A stretch of DNA of 64,000 nucleotides, from NCBI RefSeq assembly GCF_017877355.1, contig NZ_JAGIPR010000003.1, positions 310,001 through 374,000 on the forward strand. The letters run 5' to 3'. Below the pieces are notes generated by a model. It was not told where the DNA came from. It ran no database searches and was given only the letters and a program-made list of their open reading frames with translations. This document shows positions 29,756 through 39,225 of this stretch, piece after piece. The position numbers were made by a program, and so were the translations under genes. This DNA comes from Chryseobacterium jejuense. GTDB taxonomy: Bacteria; Bacteroidota; Bacteroidia; Flavobacteriales; Weeksellaceae. Each line of letters opens with the position of its first letter. Positions within the stretch are counted from its first letter, which is position 1.

Positions 29756-31555
29756 ATGACTAAATCAATTGTAATTTTAATTTTCTTTTTAAGTGGTTTT
29801 TTCTTTTTAAATGCGCAGGAAAAGAAAGATTCACTTTATTATAAAATAGAAGAGTTTTCGGATAAAAGAAAAGTCACTAAATTCCTTCATCGTTTCATAT
29901 TCCGTAGGGAAGCAGATTCAACCTCTGTTAAATCCAGAACAGAAAAACTACCACAGGAAGCTTATAATAAAAGATATATCCGAAATATCAGGATCGAAAC
30001 TATTGACCCTTTCGGATATGGCTCCAAAGACGAGAAAGACAAATCAAAATGGTACGATTGGTTTGCAGACCATCTTCATTCCACCACAAGAACCTCTACC
30101 GTTAATAATTACTTACTTTTTAAAGAAGGAGAAGAATATAATGCTCAGAAACTCTATGAATCTGAACGTCTGATGAGGGCAATGCCTTTCATAAACAGAG
30201 TAAACATCAGCGTTTCTGATGATACATCCAGTAAAGATTCTATTGATGTGGTGGTAAAAGTTCTTGATTCCTGGAGCTTGAAGCCCAGAGTCAGTTATTC
30301 AGGCAGTAAAATTGGGTTGGGAGTTACCGAAGAGAATGTATTAGGATTAGGACATACATTTGATTTCCTTTACAGAAACGATTCCAAAGAAAAACAGGAC
30401 TATATTTTAGGAAGTTATACCACCTATAATCTTTTTGGGTCTTATATCAGTGCCCAAATCCTTGGAGAAAGGGACTTTTTGAGAAATGAAAGAATCAACT
30501 TCAATGTCAGAAGGGACTTTTTCTCTCCTTTAACCAAATGGGCAGGTGGTTTCACTTTTGAATACTTTATGCGGAATGTTTTATTGCCGGTGGAAACCGA
30601 TACTGCATTTCCTGAGGTTCAGATCAAAGTATACAGCCAGGATCTATGGGGTGGTTATCAGATCCCGGTTTCGTCGGATCCCAGTGAAAAAGTGACCAGT
30701 AATATTGCTGTTATAGGAAGATTTCAGAACTATCAGTATAAAGACAGCCCGGGAATCGATCAGTATAAATATTTCAGCTCTTACAACAGTTTTCTGATGT
30801 CTGTAGGGCTTATTAACAGACGGTTTTCTGTTCAGAAGAATATTTTTCAATATGATTTGCCAGAGGATATTGCTTACGGGAACTCCGTGAATCTTATTGC
30901 AGGTGGTTTATCAAGAAATAAAGAAGTGAATCCTTATGTGGGAGTTTCTGCATCTTATGGCAGTTTTACAAAGTTGGGATATTTCACTCTAAAAGCCCAG
31001 TTTGGACGATTTTTTAATGAAGACAGTCAAAACAGGGAGTCTTTCCGTATAGATGGAACGTATTTTACGAATCTTATGGATTGGAAATTTGCCAAAGTTA
31101 GACACTTTTTTTCTCCTACTTTAGCATTGGGAAATCCACAACATAACTATTCTTATAAAGACAGAATTAACCTTTCTGCCTCAGATGAGTTTCCTGTTTA
31201 TAATGCGGATTACATTGGAACGAAGAAAATGGTGTTAAGGTATCAGCTTCAGATGTTTATCAATAAAACATGGAAGAATTTCCATTTCAGTCCCTATTTA
31301 ACAATGGCAGTAGGCTGGTTAGGTATGCCTGATGAAAAGCTGTTGAATACCCATGCAAACACTAAAATAGGAGTGGGGGTTCTCATTAATAACCCGTTCT
31401 TGGTATTCAACAGGATTCAGATTTCCTTTACGTATTATCCTCGTGTTCCGTTTGATTATAACTCCGTCTTTGATTTTAACAGCAATCGAAATAACCTTCT
31501 GCCAATGAATAGCTTTGCGACAGAAGTGCCTCACTTTGTGAATTTTGGAAATTGA
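29756..31555 (+). CDS. Outer-membrane barrel protein with POTRA-like domain (BamA/TamA-like)
   Basis: A signal peptide (MTKSIVILIFFLSGFFFLNAQ) leads a 599-aa protein. A POTRA-like domain lies at about residues 75-185: IRNIRIETIDPFG, then NNYLLFKEGEEYNAQKLYES, then SIDVVVKVLDSW. The rest (190-599) is made of short amphipathic strands rich in Tyr/Phe alternating with polar residues, ending with Phe-rich FVNFGN, as expected of an outer-membrane beta barrel. It is smaller than BamA and has a single recognisable POTRA, so a TamA-like or surface-antigen export role fits better than the essential BamA. There are no functional neighbours. Confidence 0.78.
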   Translation: MTKSIVILIFFLSGFFFLNAQEKKDSLYYKIEEFSDKRKVTKFLHRFIFRREADSTSVKSRTEKLPQEAYNKRYIRNIRIETIDPFGYGSKDEKDKSKWYDWFADHLHSTTRTSTVNNYLLFKEGEEYNAQKLYESERLMRAMPFINRVNISVSDDTSSKDSIDVVVKVLDSWSLKPRVSYSGSKIGLGVTEENVLGLGHTFDFLYRNDSKEKQDYILGSYTTYNLFGSYISAQILGERDFLRNERINFNVRRDFFSPLTKWAGGFTFEYFMRNVLLPVETDTAFPEVQIKVYSQDLWGGYQIPVSSDPSEKVTSNIAVIGRFQNYQYKDSPGIDQYKYFSSYNSFLMSVGLINRRFSVQKNIFQYDLPEDIAYGNSVNLIAGGLSRNKEVNPYVGVSASYGSFTKLGYFTLKAQFGRFFNEDSQNRESFRIDGTYFTNLMDWKFAKVRHFFSPTLALGNPQHNYSYKDRINLSASDEFPVYNADYIGTKKMVLRYQLQMFINKTWKNFHFSPYLTMAVGWLGMPDEKLLNTHANTKIGVGVLINNPFLVFNRIQISFTYYPRVPFDYNSVFDFNSNRNNLLPMNSFATEVPHFVNFGN

Positions 31556-31598
31556 TAAGTAAGATTTATTTATCTAATAACTTCTCAGGGTATAAAAA

Positions 31599-31631
31599 GT
31601 TCTGATAATATCAATGTAATTTCTATATTTG
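31599..31631 (+). promoter_or_regulatory. Candidate Bacteroidota sigma-A promoter for the AraC-type regulator
   Basis: TATATTTG at 31624-31631 matches the flavobacterial -7 box TAnnTTTG. GTTCTG about 20 bp upstream sits where the -33 box is expected. It lies about 90 bp before the start codon at 31720. Confidence 0.45.
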
Positions 31632-31719
31632 TGCGACTTGGAATTTAAATCTAAAAATACCATTTGGATTCCAATAAAAGCTTAAAAATAAAATAACCAT
31701 AAATAAATAAGAGTAAAGA

Positions 31720-32874
31720 ATGGATAAAATTAATGTATTAATTATTGTAAATACAATCTCTTTATTCATTTCATTGTTTCTGGCATTTTTCCTGATTATA
31801 CTCAAAACAAAATACAAAATAAGTAATTCTCTGTTTGCTGTTTTTCTGGTATTAAATGCAATAGATATTAGTGAGCCTTTGTTTAATATGATGGTTGATG
31901 GTCCATCTAATCTGGGAATGTTTAGGACCACCTTCGCTTTCCTGCAAATTCCTGTTTTTTATCTCTATATAATATCAGTCTGTTACTCTGATTTTAAGTT
32001 AAAGCCCAAATATTTACTACATCTGCTCCCATTTTTAATTGTTAATTTGGTTTTATTACCCCGTTTTTATACTGTAGATGCAGCATCGAAAATAAGTTTT
32101 ATTCAGCATCGTCAAAATATGATAGAGTTTCAGTTCATTCATATTTTAATACATTTTCAGATCATTATATACATCATCGCGGTATTTAGAGTACTAAGAA
32201 AATCAAAGAAATTATATCTTGAAAACTATACAGGGAAAAACATCAGTTCCTATAATTGGTTATTCCAGTTTACGGTTGTACTGACTATTTTATATGCGGT
32301 AGCTCTTTTAAAAAACATTTTTAAATTTTCTGATTATCCACATATTTCCGAAGGGTTAAAGATTAGCCTTTGGGTTTCTTCTCTTTTTATTTTTTGTTGG
32401 TATCTGTTCAAAGCATTAAACAATCCGGATCTTTTCAGAAATGTTGATTCAAAATTAAAACTCGTTTCTGAGATTGTAGTAGAAGAAAAGAGCAGTGAGC
32501 AGCCTATAGTAAATGAAAGAGAGTATAATGAAGAGCTTATTAAGTTAAAGAAGTATATGATTGAAGAAAAACCCTTTCTAAATCCTTCGTTAACCATTCA
32601 GGATATTTCCAATAACATTGGAATTCCTGTTCGGGATTTGTCACTTCTCATCAACCATCAATTAGGACAGCATTTTTATGATTTTGTAAATACATACCGC
32701 ATAGAGAATGCTATGGATATTTTAAAAGATACAACAAAAAGTAAGGTAACTATCCTTGAAATTCTATACGAAGTTGGTTTTAATTCAAAATCTTCTTTTA
32801 ATACAGCCTTTAAAAAACATACAGGCAATACACCAACTAATTATCGTAAAAATCTACAAATCAGTGATTTGTAA
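31720..32874 (+). CDS. AraC-family regulator with N-terminal seven-helix membrane sensor
   Basis: A 384-aa protein. The first ~235 residues form about seven transmembrane helices, starting KINVLIIVNTISLFIS. The C-terminal ~110 residues are an AraC-type double HTH: LTIQDISNNIGIPVRDLSLL then ILEILYEVGFNSKSSFNTAF and HTGNTPTNYRK. Such membrane AraC regulators are common in Bacteroidota and are thought to bind an external or membrane ligand. It lies directly upstream of, and co-oriented with, the serine hydrolase operon at 33015, with the LytTR-like element in between. It could regulate that operon, but the duplicated element points rather to the LytTR protein. Confidence 0.9.
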   Translation: MDKINVLIIVNTISLFISLFLAFFLIILKTKYKISNSLFAVFLVLNAIDISEPLFNMMVDGPSNLGMFRTTFAFLQIPVFYLYIISVCYSDFKLKPKYLLHLLPFLIVNLVLLPRFYTVDAASKISFIQHRQNMIEFQFIHILIHFQIIIYIIAVFRVLRKSKKLYLENYTGKNISSYNWLFQFTVVLTILYAVALLKNIFKFSDYPHISEGLKISLWVSSLFIFCWYLFKALNNPDLFRNVDSKLKLVSEIVVEEKSSEQPIVNEREYNEELIKLKKYMIEEKPFLNPSLTIQDISNNIGIPVRDLSLLINHQLGQHFYDFVNTYRIENAMDILKDTTKSKVTILEILYEVGFNSKSSFNTAFKKHTGNTPTNYRKNLQISDL

Positions 32875-32977
32875 TTACTCGTACTCTTTTTTGTACAGAT
32901 TCATACTTATTTTTTTACACAAATGGGACTGAATACTTTTATTCGGTCGCCTAATTCTTCTTTCTCTCACATCTTTG
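32873..32977 (+). promoter_or_regulatory. LytTR-like operator/promoter element, copy 1
   Basis: Two direct repeats, TCGTACT (32879) and TCATACT (32901), lie 22 bp apart, the spacing typical of LytTR-domain sites. They are followed, 32 bp after the second repeat, by the 18-bp block ATACTTTTATTCGGTCGC (32933-32950) and, 37 bp after the block start, by the -7-like CATCTTTG (32970-32977). Copy 2 at 38883 keeps both the 32-bp and the 37-bp spacing exactly. The start codon of the next gene is 38 bp downstream of the -7-like box. Confidence 0.65.
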
Positions 32978-33014
32978 TATCGAAATAATTTTTAAACATA
33001 AAAAAAACGATACA

Positions 33015-34073
33015 ATGAAAACTTCATCAAAATTTTTAGCAGTACTATTATTCATAAGCAGCTTTTCTTTTGGACAAAACGTTACTAAAAGGATTGATTC
33101 CATCCTAAGTGATAATTATAAAAAAAATCCTGAGGTTGGAATTAGCGTTGGCTTTATCAATAAGAATGAAGAATATTATACATCCTATGGTAAGTTGAAT
33201 GCAGAAAGTCAAACAAAAATTGATAAAAACTCCATCTTCGAAATTGCATCCATCACTAAAATCCTGACTTCAAATTTAATTGCCCAGGCAGTTTTAGATC
33301 ATAAGCTAAAGTTAGATGATTATATAGACGGATTCCTTCCCAAAGAATATGTATTACAGCAGAATCTTAGAAACAAAATTAAAATTTCAGATCTGGCATC
33401 ACATCAGTCTGGGTTACCTGATTTGGATTTTCCGAAATTAATGGAGCTTAATCCACAACAGCCTGTAAGTAGTGTGACTGCAGAAACATTAGCAGCAATA
33501 GTCAATAACTGCAGTGAATTAAAAGATTATGGTAAATACCGATATTCTACCATTGGATATACTTTACTGGGACAAATATTAGAGAAAGTGTATGATAAAA
33601 GCTATGATGAAATTATCAGAGCTAAAATAATAAAGCCTTTACACATGAATAGTACATTAACTAAGGACTTTAATGTGAAAAATCTAACAACGGCTCACAA
33701 TCCCAATGGTGGCATTCAGGAATTTTTCAAATGGAACATCACAGCATCTGCAGGATTAGTAAAATCTAATGCTTCCGATATGGTTACCTATTTAAAAGCA
33801 GTTTTAAATAATGAAACAACAGTAGGAAAAGCTGCCATCATCACAGAAAAAGTAATGTATAAAGATGAAAAAAGAGACATGGGGTTAGGATTGAATATCG
33901 TAACTGATGATAAAAATACCATTTATATGAAATCAGGAGATTCTATGGGACAGTCTTCCATCATTTGCTACAACAGAAATAAAAAATGGGGTATTATCAT
34001 CCTTCTTGATTATCGAAACTCAAAAATGAGACAGGATCTGCTGAATAAAATCTATGATACAGTCTTGAAATAG
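33015..34073 (+). CDS. Exported serine hydrolase, class C beta-lactamase fold
   Basis: A signal peptide (KFLAVLLFISSFSFGQ) leads a 352-aa protein with SxxK in IASITKIL (near residue 79) and the second motif region YSTIGY. The usual Tyr-x-Asn is Tyr-Ser-Thr here, so activity may be altered. It is probably a periplasmic penicillin-binding-protein-like, D-amino-acid or ester hydrolase rather than a true resistance enzyme. It is the first gene after regulatory copy 1 and lies 63 bp before a second hydrolase, forming a two-gene operon closed by the hairpin at 35605. Confidence 0.87.
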   Translation: MKTSSKFLAVLLFISSFSFGQNVTKRIDSILSDNYKKNPEVGISVGFINKNEEYYTSYGKLNAESQTKIDKNSIFEIASITKILTSNLIAQAVLDHKLKLDDYIDGFLPKEYVLQQNLRNKIKISDLASHQSGLPDLDFPKLMELNPQQPVSSVTAETLAAIVNNCSELKDYGKYRYSTIGYTLLGQILEKVYDKSYDEIIRAKIIKPLHMNSTLTKDFNVKNLTTAHNPNGGIQEFFKWNITASAGLVKSNASDMVTYLKAVLNNETTVGKAAIITEKVMYKDEKRDMGLGLNIVTDDKNTIYMKSGDSMGQSSIICYNRNKKWGIIILLDYRNSKMRQDLLNKIYDTVLK

Positions 34074-34136
34074 ATTAAAGACAGTTGGCTGAACAATAAA
34101 AACTTTTACCCTAAAAGAAAATAATACCATAATATC

Positions 34137-35600
34137 ATGAAAAATATTCTTTATTTACTAATTACTGCACTCATCATGTTGAGCTGCCATACAAGAAAAA
34201 ATATAGTAATTTCAAAAGGAAATGCAAATTTTCTTACAGACAGTTTACATATTGAAAAGCAATTAGAAAAGCACAAGCTTCCAGGATTTAGTCTTGTTGT
34301 TTTTGAAAATTATAAAATTGTATACTCAAGCCAGTGGGGAGTAAAATCAATAGATTCTAAAGAAAAAATAAATGAAAATACGGCTTTCTCTACGGCGTCA
34401 ATTTCAAAACCAATAACGGCACTCCTTTGCCATATTCTTGAAGAAAAAGGTCTGATAAACCTTAATGATCCTATAGATAAATATTTAAAACGCTGGCATT
34501 TGCCAAAAAGCAAGTTCACTGAAAATAATAGCCCAACCTGGAAACAGTTTTTTAATCATACAGCTGGTACAAGTCAGGGTGGATTTGAAGACCATTACGA
34601 AGGAGATGTCATTCCAACTATAAAACAAAGTCTTCTAGGACAGATCCCAAGATATGATAAGGAAATTGAATTCCTGTTCACGCCCGGGACCAGTTTTGAA
34701 TATAGTGGTGGTGGATATGTAATTGTTCAAATGGCCTTAGAAGATACTTTGAATAAATCTATTGCAGAACTGGCACAAGAGTATATTTTTTCTCCGCTTG
34801 GTATGAAAAATACCACAATGATCCAACCTAATGAAAAGGGTTTTCCACCAAATGTGGCTCTAGTGCATGATAAAGACGGAAAAGTGATTAGAACAGGATT
34901 GCCGATAACCCCACAAGTAGGAGCTTCTGGAATGTGGTCAACCCCAACTGATTTAGCCAAGCTTTCTATTGAGATACAAAACGCTTTACGCAATAAAAAC
35001 AACAAGGTGATTTCTCATCAGGTAGCAAAAAAAATAACGGAAGTGACCGCTTTTAAAAATGCTGTTGGTGGCTGGAGTTATGGATGGCAAAAATCTTTTG
35101 GTTATAATAACTATGATTGGTTTTCCTGTAATGGTTCTAATACTGGAGTTGGGGGTAATATTCTGGCTTCTATGACAGATGGTAACGGCATGGTATATCT
35201 TGCCAACGGTGAAAAGCCAAATCGTTTTCCTGTGATGAATACTACCAGAATAAAGGTTCTTACATTGATGAACTGGAACAAGACAACTCATGACGATATT
35301 CAGGAAATCCCATTAGATCTAAAAAAACAGCTTATAGGAACTTATGATGACTTCCTTTATGGGCAGGGCATGGAAACCAAAATAGTAGAGAAGAATAACC
35401 GTCTTTATGTTCAATCTATGCTTTTAGATTTTTTTAAAGGAAAAAATGAGAATGAGTTACTGTATCTGAAAAATGGAACCTTCAAAATTGTAGATTATCC
35501 GAATGCATTAAAATTTGATTTCAGCAATGGAAAGGTAAACTCTGTTGTCCTAACAAGAGATGCCATGAAAACAGAAGTTCAAATGATTAAAAAACTTTAA
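34137..35600 (+). CDS. Serine hydrolase lipoprotein, beta-lactamase fold with C-terminal extension
   Basis: A 487-aa protein starting MKNILYLLITALIMLSCHTR, whose LMLSC is a lipobox, so it should be lipid-anchored. SxxK is in TASISKPITA and the tyrosine motif in YSGGGYVIV. After ~380 residues a small beta-rich C-terminal extension follows, as in many Bacteroidota serine hydrolases. It is second in the operon with the hydrolase at 33015. The probable substrate is an amide or ester in the periplasm; true beta-lactamase activity is unproven. Confidence 0.87.
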   Translation: MKNILYLLITALIMLSCHTRKNIVISKGNANFLTDSLHIEKQLEKHKLPGFSLVVFENYKIVYSSQWGVKSIDSKEKINENTAFSTASISKPITALLCHILEEKGLINLNDPIDKYLKRWHLPKSKFTENNSPTWKQFFNHTAGTSQGGFEDHYEGDVIPTIKQSLLGQIPRYDKEIEFLFTPGTSFEYSGGGYVIVQMALEDTLNKSIAELAQEYIFSPLGMKNTTMIQPNEKGFPPNVALVHDKDGKVIRTGLPITPQVGASGMWSTPTDLAKLSIEIQNALRNKNNKVISHQVAKKITEVTAFKNAVGGWSYGWQKSFGYNNYDWFSCNGSNTGVGGNILASMTDGNGMVYLANGEKPNRFPVMNTTRIKVLTLMNWNKTTHDDIQEIPLDLKKQLIGTYDDFLYGQGMETKIVEKNNRLYVQSMLLDFFKGKNENELLYLKNGTFKIVDYPNALKFDFSNGKVNSVVLTRDAMKTEVQMIKKL

Positions 35601-35604
35601 ATAA

Positions 35605-35652
35605 AAATATGATTCAATGAACAGTCTTCCGACTATTCATTGAATCATATTT
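35605..35652. terminator. Long bidirectional hairpin terminator between convergent genes
   Basis: A 22-bp stem (35605-35626 with 35631-35652, one mismatch, loop TTCC) lies between the stop of the + strand hydrolase and the stop of the - strand PfpI gene. The arms start AAATATGATTC and end GAATCATATTT. Confidence 0.85.
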
Positions 35653-35742
35653 AACTTTGGTATATTTGAATATATTCTTACCAAAGTAAGATGGTTATGT
35701 ATTTAAAGATATTATTTATCATGAACATTTCCGGCTACTTTT

Positions 35743-36855
35743 CTATTCTATGTTCTCTATTAATTGTATTATTTTCTTTGCCACCTCGCTAGATGATTGA
35801 AAATTTTGCCCGGTAATCACTCTTCCATCGGCTTCAACATGCGGAACATTCCTGCCGGAAAATTGAAACTTACCACCTCTTGATTCTATCGTCTTCTGAA
35901 TTAAAAATGGAAAATGTTTAAAATATTCACCATCTTGTTTTTCGTAAAGATCAGGGTAGCCACTTATTCTTTTTCCATCAACTAAATATTTTCCATCTTG
36001 GGTTTTTAAATGGGCAATACCGGCTGTACCATGGCAAACTGAAGATATAATACCCATGTTTTTTTCATATACATTTAAGGCGATTTGCTGAATTTCTTTA
36101 CTTTCAGGTACTTGGTACATTGCACTTCCCCCACCAATATAATGCACTGCTTTATAATTTCTATAGTCAATTTCTGAGGGTTTTTGCGTATGCCCAACAG
36201 CATACATGAAATTCTGATCATAAAGGTATTTTTCTTGCAACGTATCAGAAGTATTAATATAGGCTAAAGGAATGTTTCCGCCTTCAGGGCTTACGAAATC
36301 TATAGTATATCCTTCGGTGGTAAAAGTATGGTAGGCATTTACAATTTCCACAAAACTGTTTCCTGTAGAGATCGTAGAATTTCCATAGAAGTGAGCATTA
36401 GATACAATAAACAATATACGTTTTCCAGATTTATTGGTGGACATGCTGCTTGCTGTTTTACTGATGATTTTCCACTCACCCTGGATTTTCTTAAGTAAAA
36501 ACATATCCATGAATTCCTGCTTTTTCTTCGGTATGAGTATTTCAGCCTTAGCAATCGCAATATCATTATAAAATTCTATTGAAAGAATCCTGCCCAATCG
36601 GCCATTAAATAATCCTTTTTCTCCCTTTTTAAACCATTGTATATATTCAGCAACCGGCACTATCCATATCGGTTTTTCATTATGGCTTAGATATAAGTCA
36701 GCCTCTGGATAAAAAGCTTTAGAGATACTCTCAGGCTCATTATAAGAAGTACCGTTTAGGTAATTTTCAATACATTTTTGAATAGCTGCCTGTTCAGATT
36801 GTCCGGATAACTGCCCAAATACCAGTAACAAAAGACATAAAATTGAGATTTTCAT
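35743..36855 (-). CDS. Exported NTF2-like domain fused to DJ-1/PfpI domain
   Basis: A signal peptide (MKISILCLLLLVFGQLSGQ) is followed by an NTF2/lumazine-binding-like domain (about 22-135: AAIQKCIENYLNG, then GEWKIISK) and a DJ-1/PfpI domain (about 145-370). The latter has the nucleophile elbow ISSVCHGTAGIAHL with Cys near 270, and late residues GYPDLYEKQ and VITGQNF, resembling Hsp31/YajL-type class I glutamine-amidotransferase-like proteins. The combination suggests a periplasmic deglycase, glyoxalase or chaperone-like enzyme. The fusion with an NTF2 domain is known in Bacteroidota but its purpose is unclear to me. Confidence 0.85.
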   Translation of the reverse strand: MKISILCLLLLVFGQLSGQSEQAAIQKCIENYLNGTSYNEPESISKAFYPEADLYLSHNEKPIWIVPVAEYIQWFKKGEKGLFNGRLGRILSIEFYNDIAIAKAEILIPKKKQEFMDMFLLKKIQGEWKIISKTASSMSTNKSGKRILFIVSNAHFYGNSTISTGNSFVEIVNAYHTFTTEGYTIDFVSPEGGNIPLAYINTSDTLQEKYLYDQNFMYAVGHTQKPSEIDYRNYKAVHYIGGGSAMYQVPESKEIQQIALNVYEKNMGIISSVCHGTAGIAHLKTQDGKYLVDGKRISGYPDLYEKQDGEYFKHFPFLIQKTIESRGGKFQFSGRNVPHVEADGRVITGQNFQSSSEVAKKIIQLIENIE

Positions 36856-37102
36856 AGATGAATTATATTTTATGGAAACAAATGTATATAGTGTGGTATA
36901 TACTTCTCACAGGGGTTCAACACATTCAGTTATTATTTTAACCAATAGAGCAATTGAAACGACAAAATGATTGGTAAGATGGAATAGGCAATCTATTGAA
37001 TATAATTATGTATTTGTTGAAAAGTATTCAATATCCTGTATAAATCTTTTTAAGCTTAGTATGATATGCCTACTTTTAGACTCTTATATTTTCAGGTCAT
37101 AT

Positions 37103-38116
37103 ATGTTCAGTAAAAAAGCTTTTTTTTGGTATCAGCTGGTGGGTTGGCTCATTGTTTACTTGCTATTCATGCTGTATACTTATCTACGAATAGGAGAAGC
37201 GATATATGCAGCTGCTATAGCGACCTGTGCTTTTTTCTGCTTTGCGGGCATTGTATATACTTATTCATTATGTATCTATCCTAAACTATACACACAAAAC
37301 AGAATCCTTTTTTTTATATCAGCAATTCTGCTTCTCGTATCCAGTTCCTTGATAAGGATATATGTAGAGGCTCATTTCATCGCTCAGCTTTATAGTGGAA
37401 AATCATTTTTTAATGCCAGTATAGCACATATTTCCTATGTTGTTGTGACAAATTTTGTAGCATTAGTGCTGGCAGTTTTACTGAAACATGTTTCCATATC
37501 TTTTGTAATCATGAAAAAGCAAAAAGAAATGGAAAGAAAGCAGCTAATGACAGAAATGAAATTGTTGAAAGCGCAGCTACAGCCTCACTTTCTTTTTAAT
37601 TCTTTGAATAATATCTATTATGAAGCCTATAAGGAAAGCCCTAAGGCTGCCCAGCTCATTGAAAAATTATCTGAAGTAATGCGCTTTTTTCTGGAAATCA
37701 ATATGAAAGATAAAATTCCAGTGGAAACTGAGATTTCATTTATAAGAAATATAATTGATCTTGAGCAGATACGCTGCTATAATCCAGTACATGTAGAGAT
37801 CAATAATAATGTAGGTTCGGGGGTATATATTCCTCCTATGCTGATGGTTCCATTGGTTGAAAATGCTCTGAAACATGGTATTGATAAAAGAAGTTCCAAT
37901 AACTATATACTGATAGATATACAGGTAACAGCGAACAATATTTCTTTCAGTATCAGAAACCACTTACATACCACTATTCGGGAACGTAATATATCCGGAA
38001 CAGGGTTAAAGAACCTGAAAGAGAGATTAATATTGTTGTATACAGATAATTATACATTGCAAACTTTTGAACAGGAAAGTGACTTTATTGCCAATCTAAA
38101 TATCCCAAGAAAATGA
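37103..38116 (+). CDS. LytS/YehU-type sensor histidine kinase
   Basis: I start at ATG 37103 (MFSKKAFFWYQLVGWLIVY), which leads straight into four transmembrane helices. The frame is open to 36971, but those residues look non-coding. The H-box is LKAQLQPHFLFNSLNNIYY near residue 165, the hallmark of the His_kinase (LytS) family. The ATP-binding N-box is VPLVENALKHG near 255 and the G-box GTGLKNLKERL near 303. Its stop overlaps the response regulator start as ATGA. It likely senses an envelope signal and phosphorylates the LytTR regulator next to it. Confidence 0.92.
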   Translation: MFSKKAFFWYQLVGWLIVYLLFMLYTYLRIGEAIYAAAIATCAFFCFAGIVYTYSLCIYPKLYTQNRILFFISAILLLVSSSLIRIYVEAHFIAQLYSGKSFFNASIAHISYVVVTNFVALVLAVLLKHVSISFVIMKKQKEMERKQLMTEMKLLKAQLQPHFLFNSLNNIYYEAYKESPKAAQLIEKLSEVMRFFLEINMKDKIPVETEISFIRNIIDLEQIRCYNPVHVEINNNVGSGVYIPPMLMVPLVENALKHGIDKRSSNNYILIDIQVTANNISFSIRNHLHTTIRERNISGTGLKNLKERLILLYTDNYTLQTFEQESDFIANLNIPRK

Positions 38117-38826
38117 AAATAAAATGTGTAATAGTGGATGATGAGCCCAATGCAGCCAAACTTTTGGAAGATTATATAAACCGTGTTCCGTTTTTGGAAC
38201 TGTGCGGTATTTTTTTTGATGGAGAGAAAGCTTTAGAAAATATGGCGTACAAAACGATTGATATTATTTTTTTGGATATCAATCTGCCTGGCCTCAATGG
38301 ACTGGAATTAGCAAGCATGTTTTCTACAAAAACCAAAATTATTTTTACAACAGCCTATACACAATATGCGGTAGAGAGTTATGAAAAAAATGCTATTGAC
38401 TATTTACTGAAGCCTATTTCATTCAATAGATTTCTTTCCTCTATTGCCAAAGCAAAAGAATATTTTGGACCACAAACTTTTCCTAATAAGGTCATTCAAA
38501 ACGAAGAACAACAGGATTCTTTCTTTATTAAAACAGGTTATGAAACGGTTAAGATAAATTTTAAAGATCTGAAGTATATAGAAGGATCGAGAGAATATGT
38601 TTTCCTGCATACCACTCAGGGAAAGGAGATGTGCTATAAGAGAATGAAAGAATTGGCAGAACGTTTACCCGAATATTTTGTGAGGCTACATCATTCTTTT
38701 ATTGTAAATATCAATCATATCAGTAAAATTGATGCTACGCAGGTATTTATTGACGGGGATAGGATTCCAATAGGAACTACGTATAAAGAAATTTTTGGAA
38801 GCATTATAAAAAATAGATCTATCTGA
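38113..38826 (+). CDS. LytTR-type response regulator
   Basis: A 237-aa protein. The receiver domain (1-120) shows the acidic pocket VDDEPN, the phosphoacceptor in FLDINLPGLNG near residue 57, and the K switch in DYLLKPI. The LytTR DNA-binding domain (about 135-237) has FFIKTGYETVKINFKDLKYIEG and RLHHSFIVNINHI. LytTR proteins bind imperfect ~9-bp direct repeats spaced about 12 bp apart. Elements of just that layout precede the two nearby serine hydrolase operons (32873 and 38883), so these are its likely targets. That link is inference. Confidence 0.93.
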   Translation: MKIKCVIVDDEPNAAKLLEDYINRVPFLELCGIFFDGEKALENMAYKTIDIIFLDINLPGLNGLELASMFSTKTKIIFTTAYTQYAVESYEKNAIDYLLKPISFNRFLSSIAKAKEYFGPQTFPNKVIQNEEQQDSFFIKTGYETVKINFKDLKYIEGSREYVFLHTTQGKEMCYKRMKELAERLPEYFVRLHHSFIVNINHISKIDATQVFIDGDRIPIGTTYKEIFGSIIKNRSI

Positions 38827-38882
38827 ATACACAGGTAATATCTTAACTGTTGTTTTAATTAGTTGTAAATCATAATCTTGTG

Positions 38883-38985
38883 ATTACTCGTACTTTTTAA
38901 AAAAAGATTCGTACTCATTTTTCTGTGCAAATATGGACAAATACTTTTATTCGGTCGCATAAATTGAATGCCTTCTACATATTTG
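38883..38985 (+). promoter_or_regulatory. LytTR-like operator/promoter element, copy 2
   Basis: Direct repeats TCGTACT at 38888 and 38909 (period 21 bp) are followed after 32 bp by ATACTTTTATTCGGTCGC (38941-38958), identical to copy 1. The -7-like CATATTTG (38978-38985) comes 37 bp after the block start, again as in copy 1. It lies just downstream of the LytTR gene itself and leads into the operon 39226-42509. Confidence 0.65.
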
Positions 38986-39018
38986 TATCAAACAAATTTT
39001 AACCCCAAATAGAATTCA

Positions 39019-39099
39019 ATGAAAATGGTTTTATGTACTAATTCTTATATTAAAAGAATACTAGTATTAAAACTAGATGAAGGTAAAAATACCTTATGA
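39019..39099 (+). CDS. Possible 26-aa leader peptide behind regulatory copy 2
   Basis: The ATG at 39019 lies 34 bp after the -7-like box, the same place as the start codon of the hydrolase at 33015 behind copy 1. It opens a 26-codon frame starting MKMVLCTNSYIKR and ending at TGA 39097. A small hairpin (AAGGTA/TACCTT) overlaps its end. It may be a leader peptide, a scar of a replaced gene, or chance. Confidence 0.3.
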   Translation: MKMVLCTNSYIKRILVLKLDEGKNTL

Positions 39100-39225
39100 C
39101 ATTGATTTTCGTAAGGCAGATTGAAGTGCAAATTTCAATTAAACTTAGGCTTCGGTGCATCAATTTCCCTACATCCAAAAATCATGTCTAAAAACCATAT
39201 ACGAGCTAAAATTAAATACCGAAAA

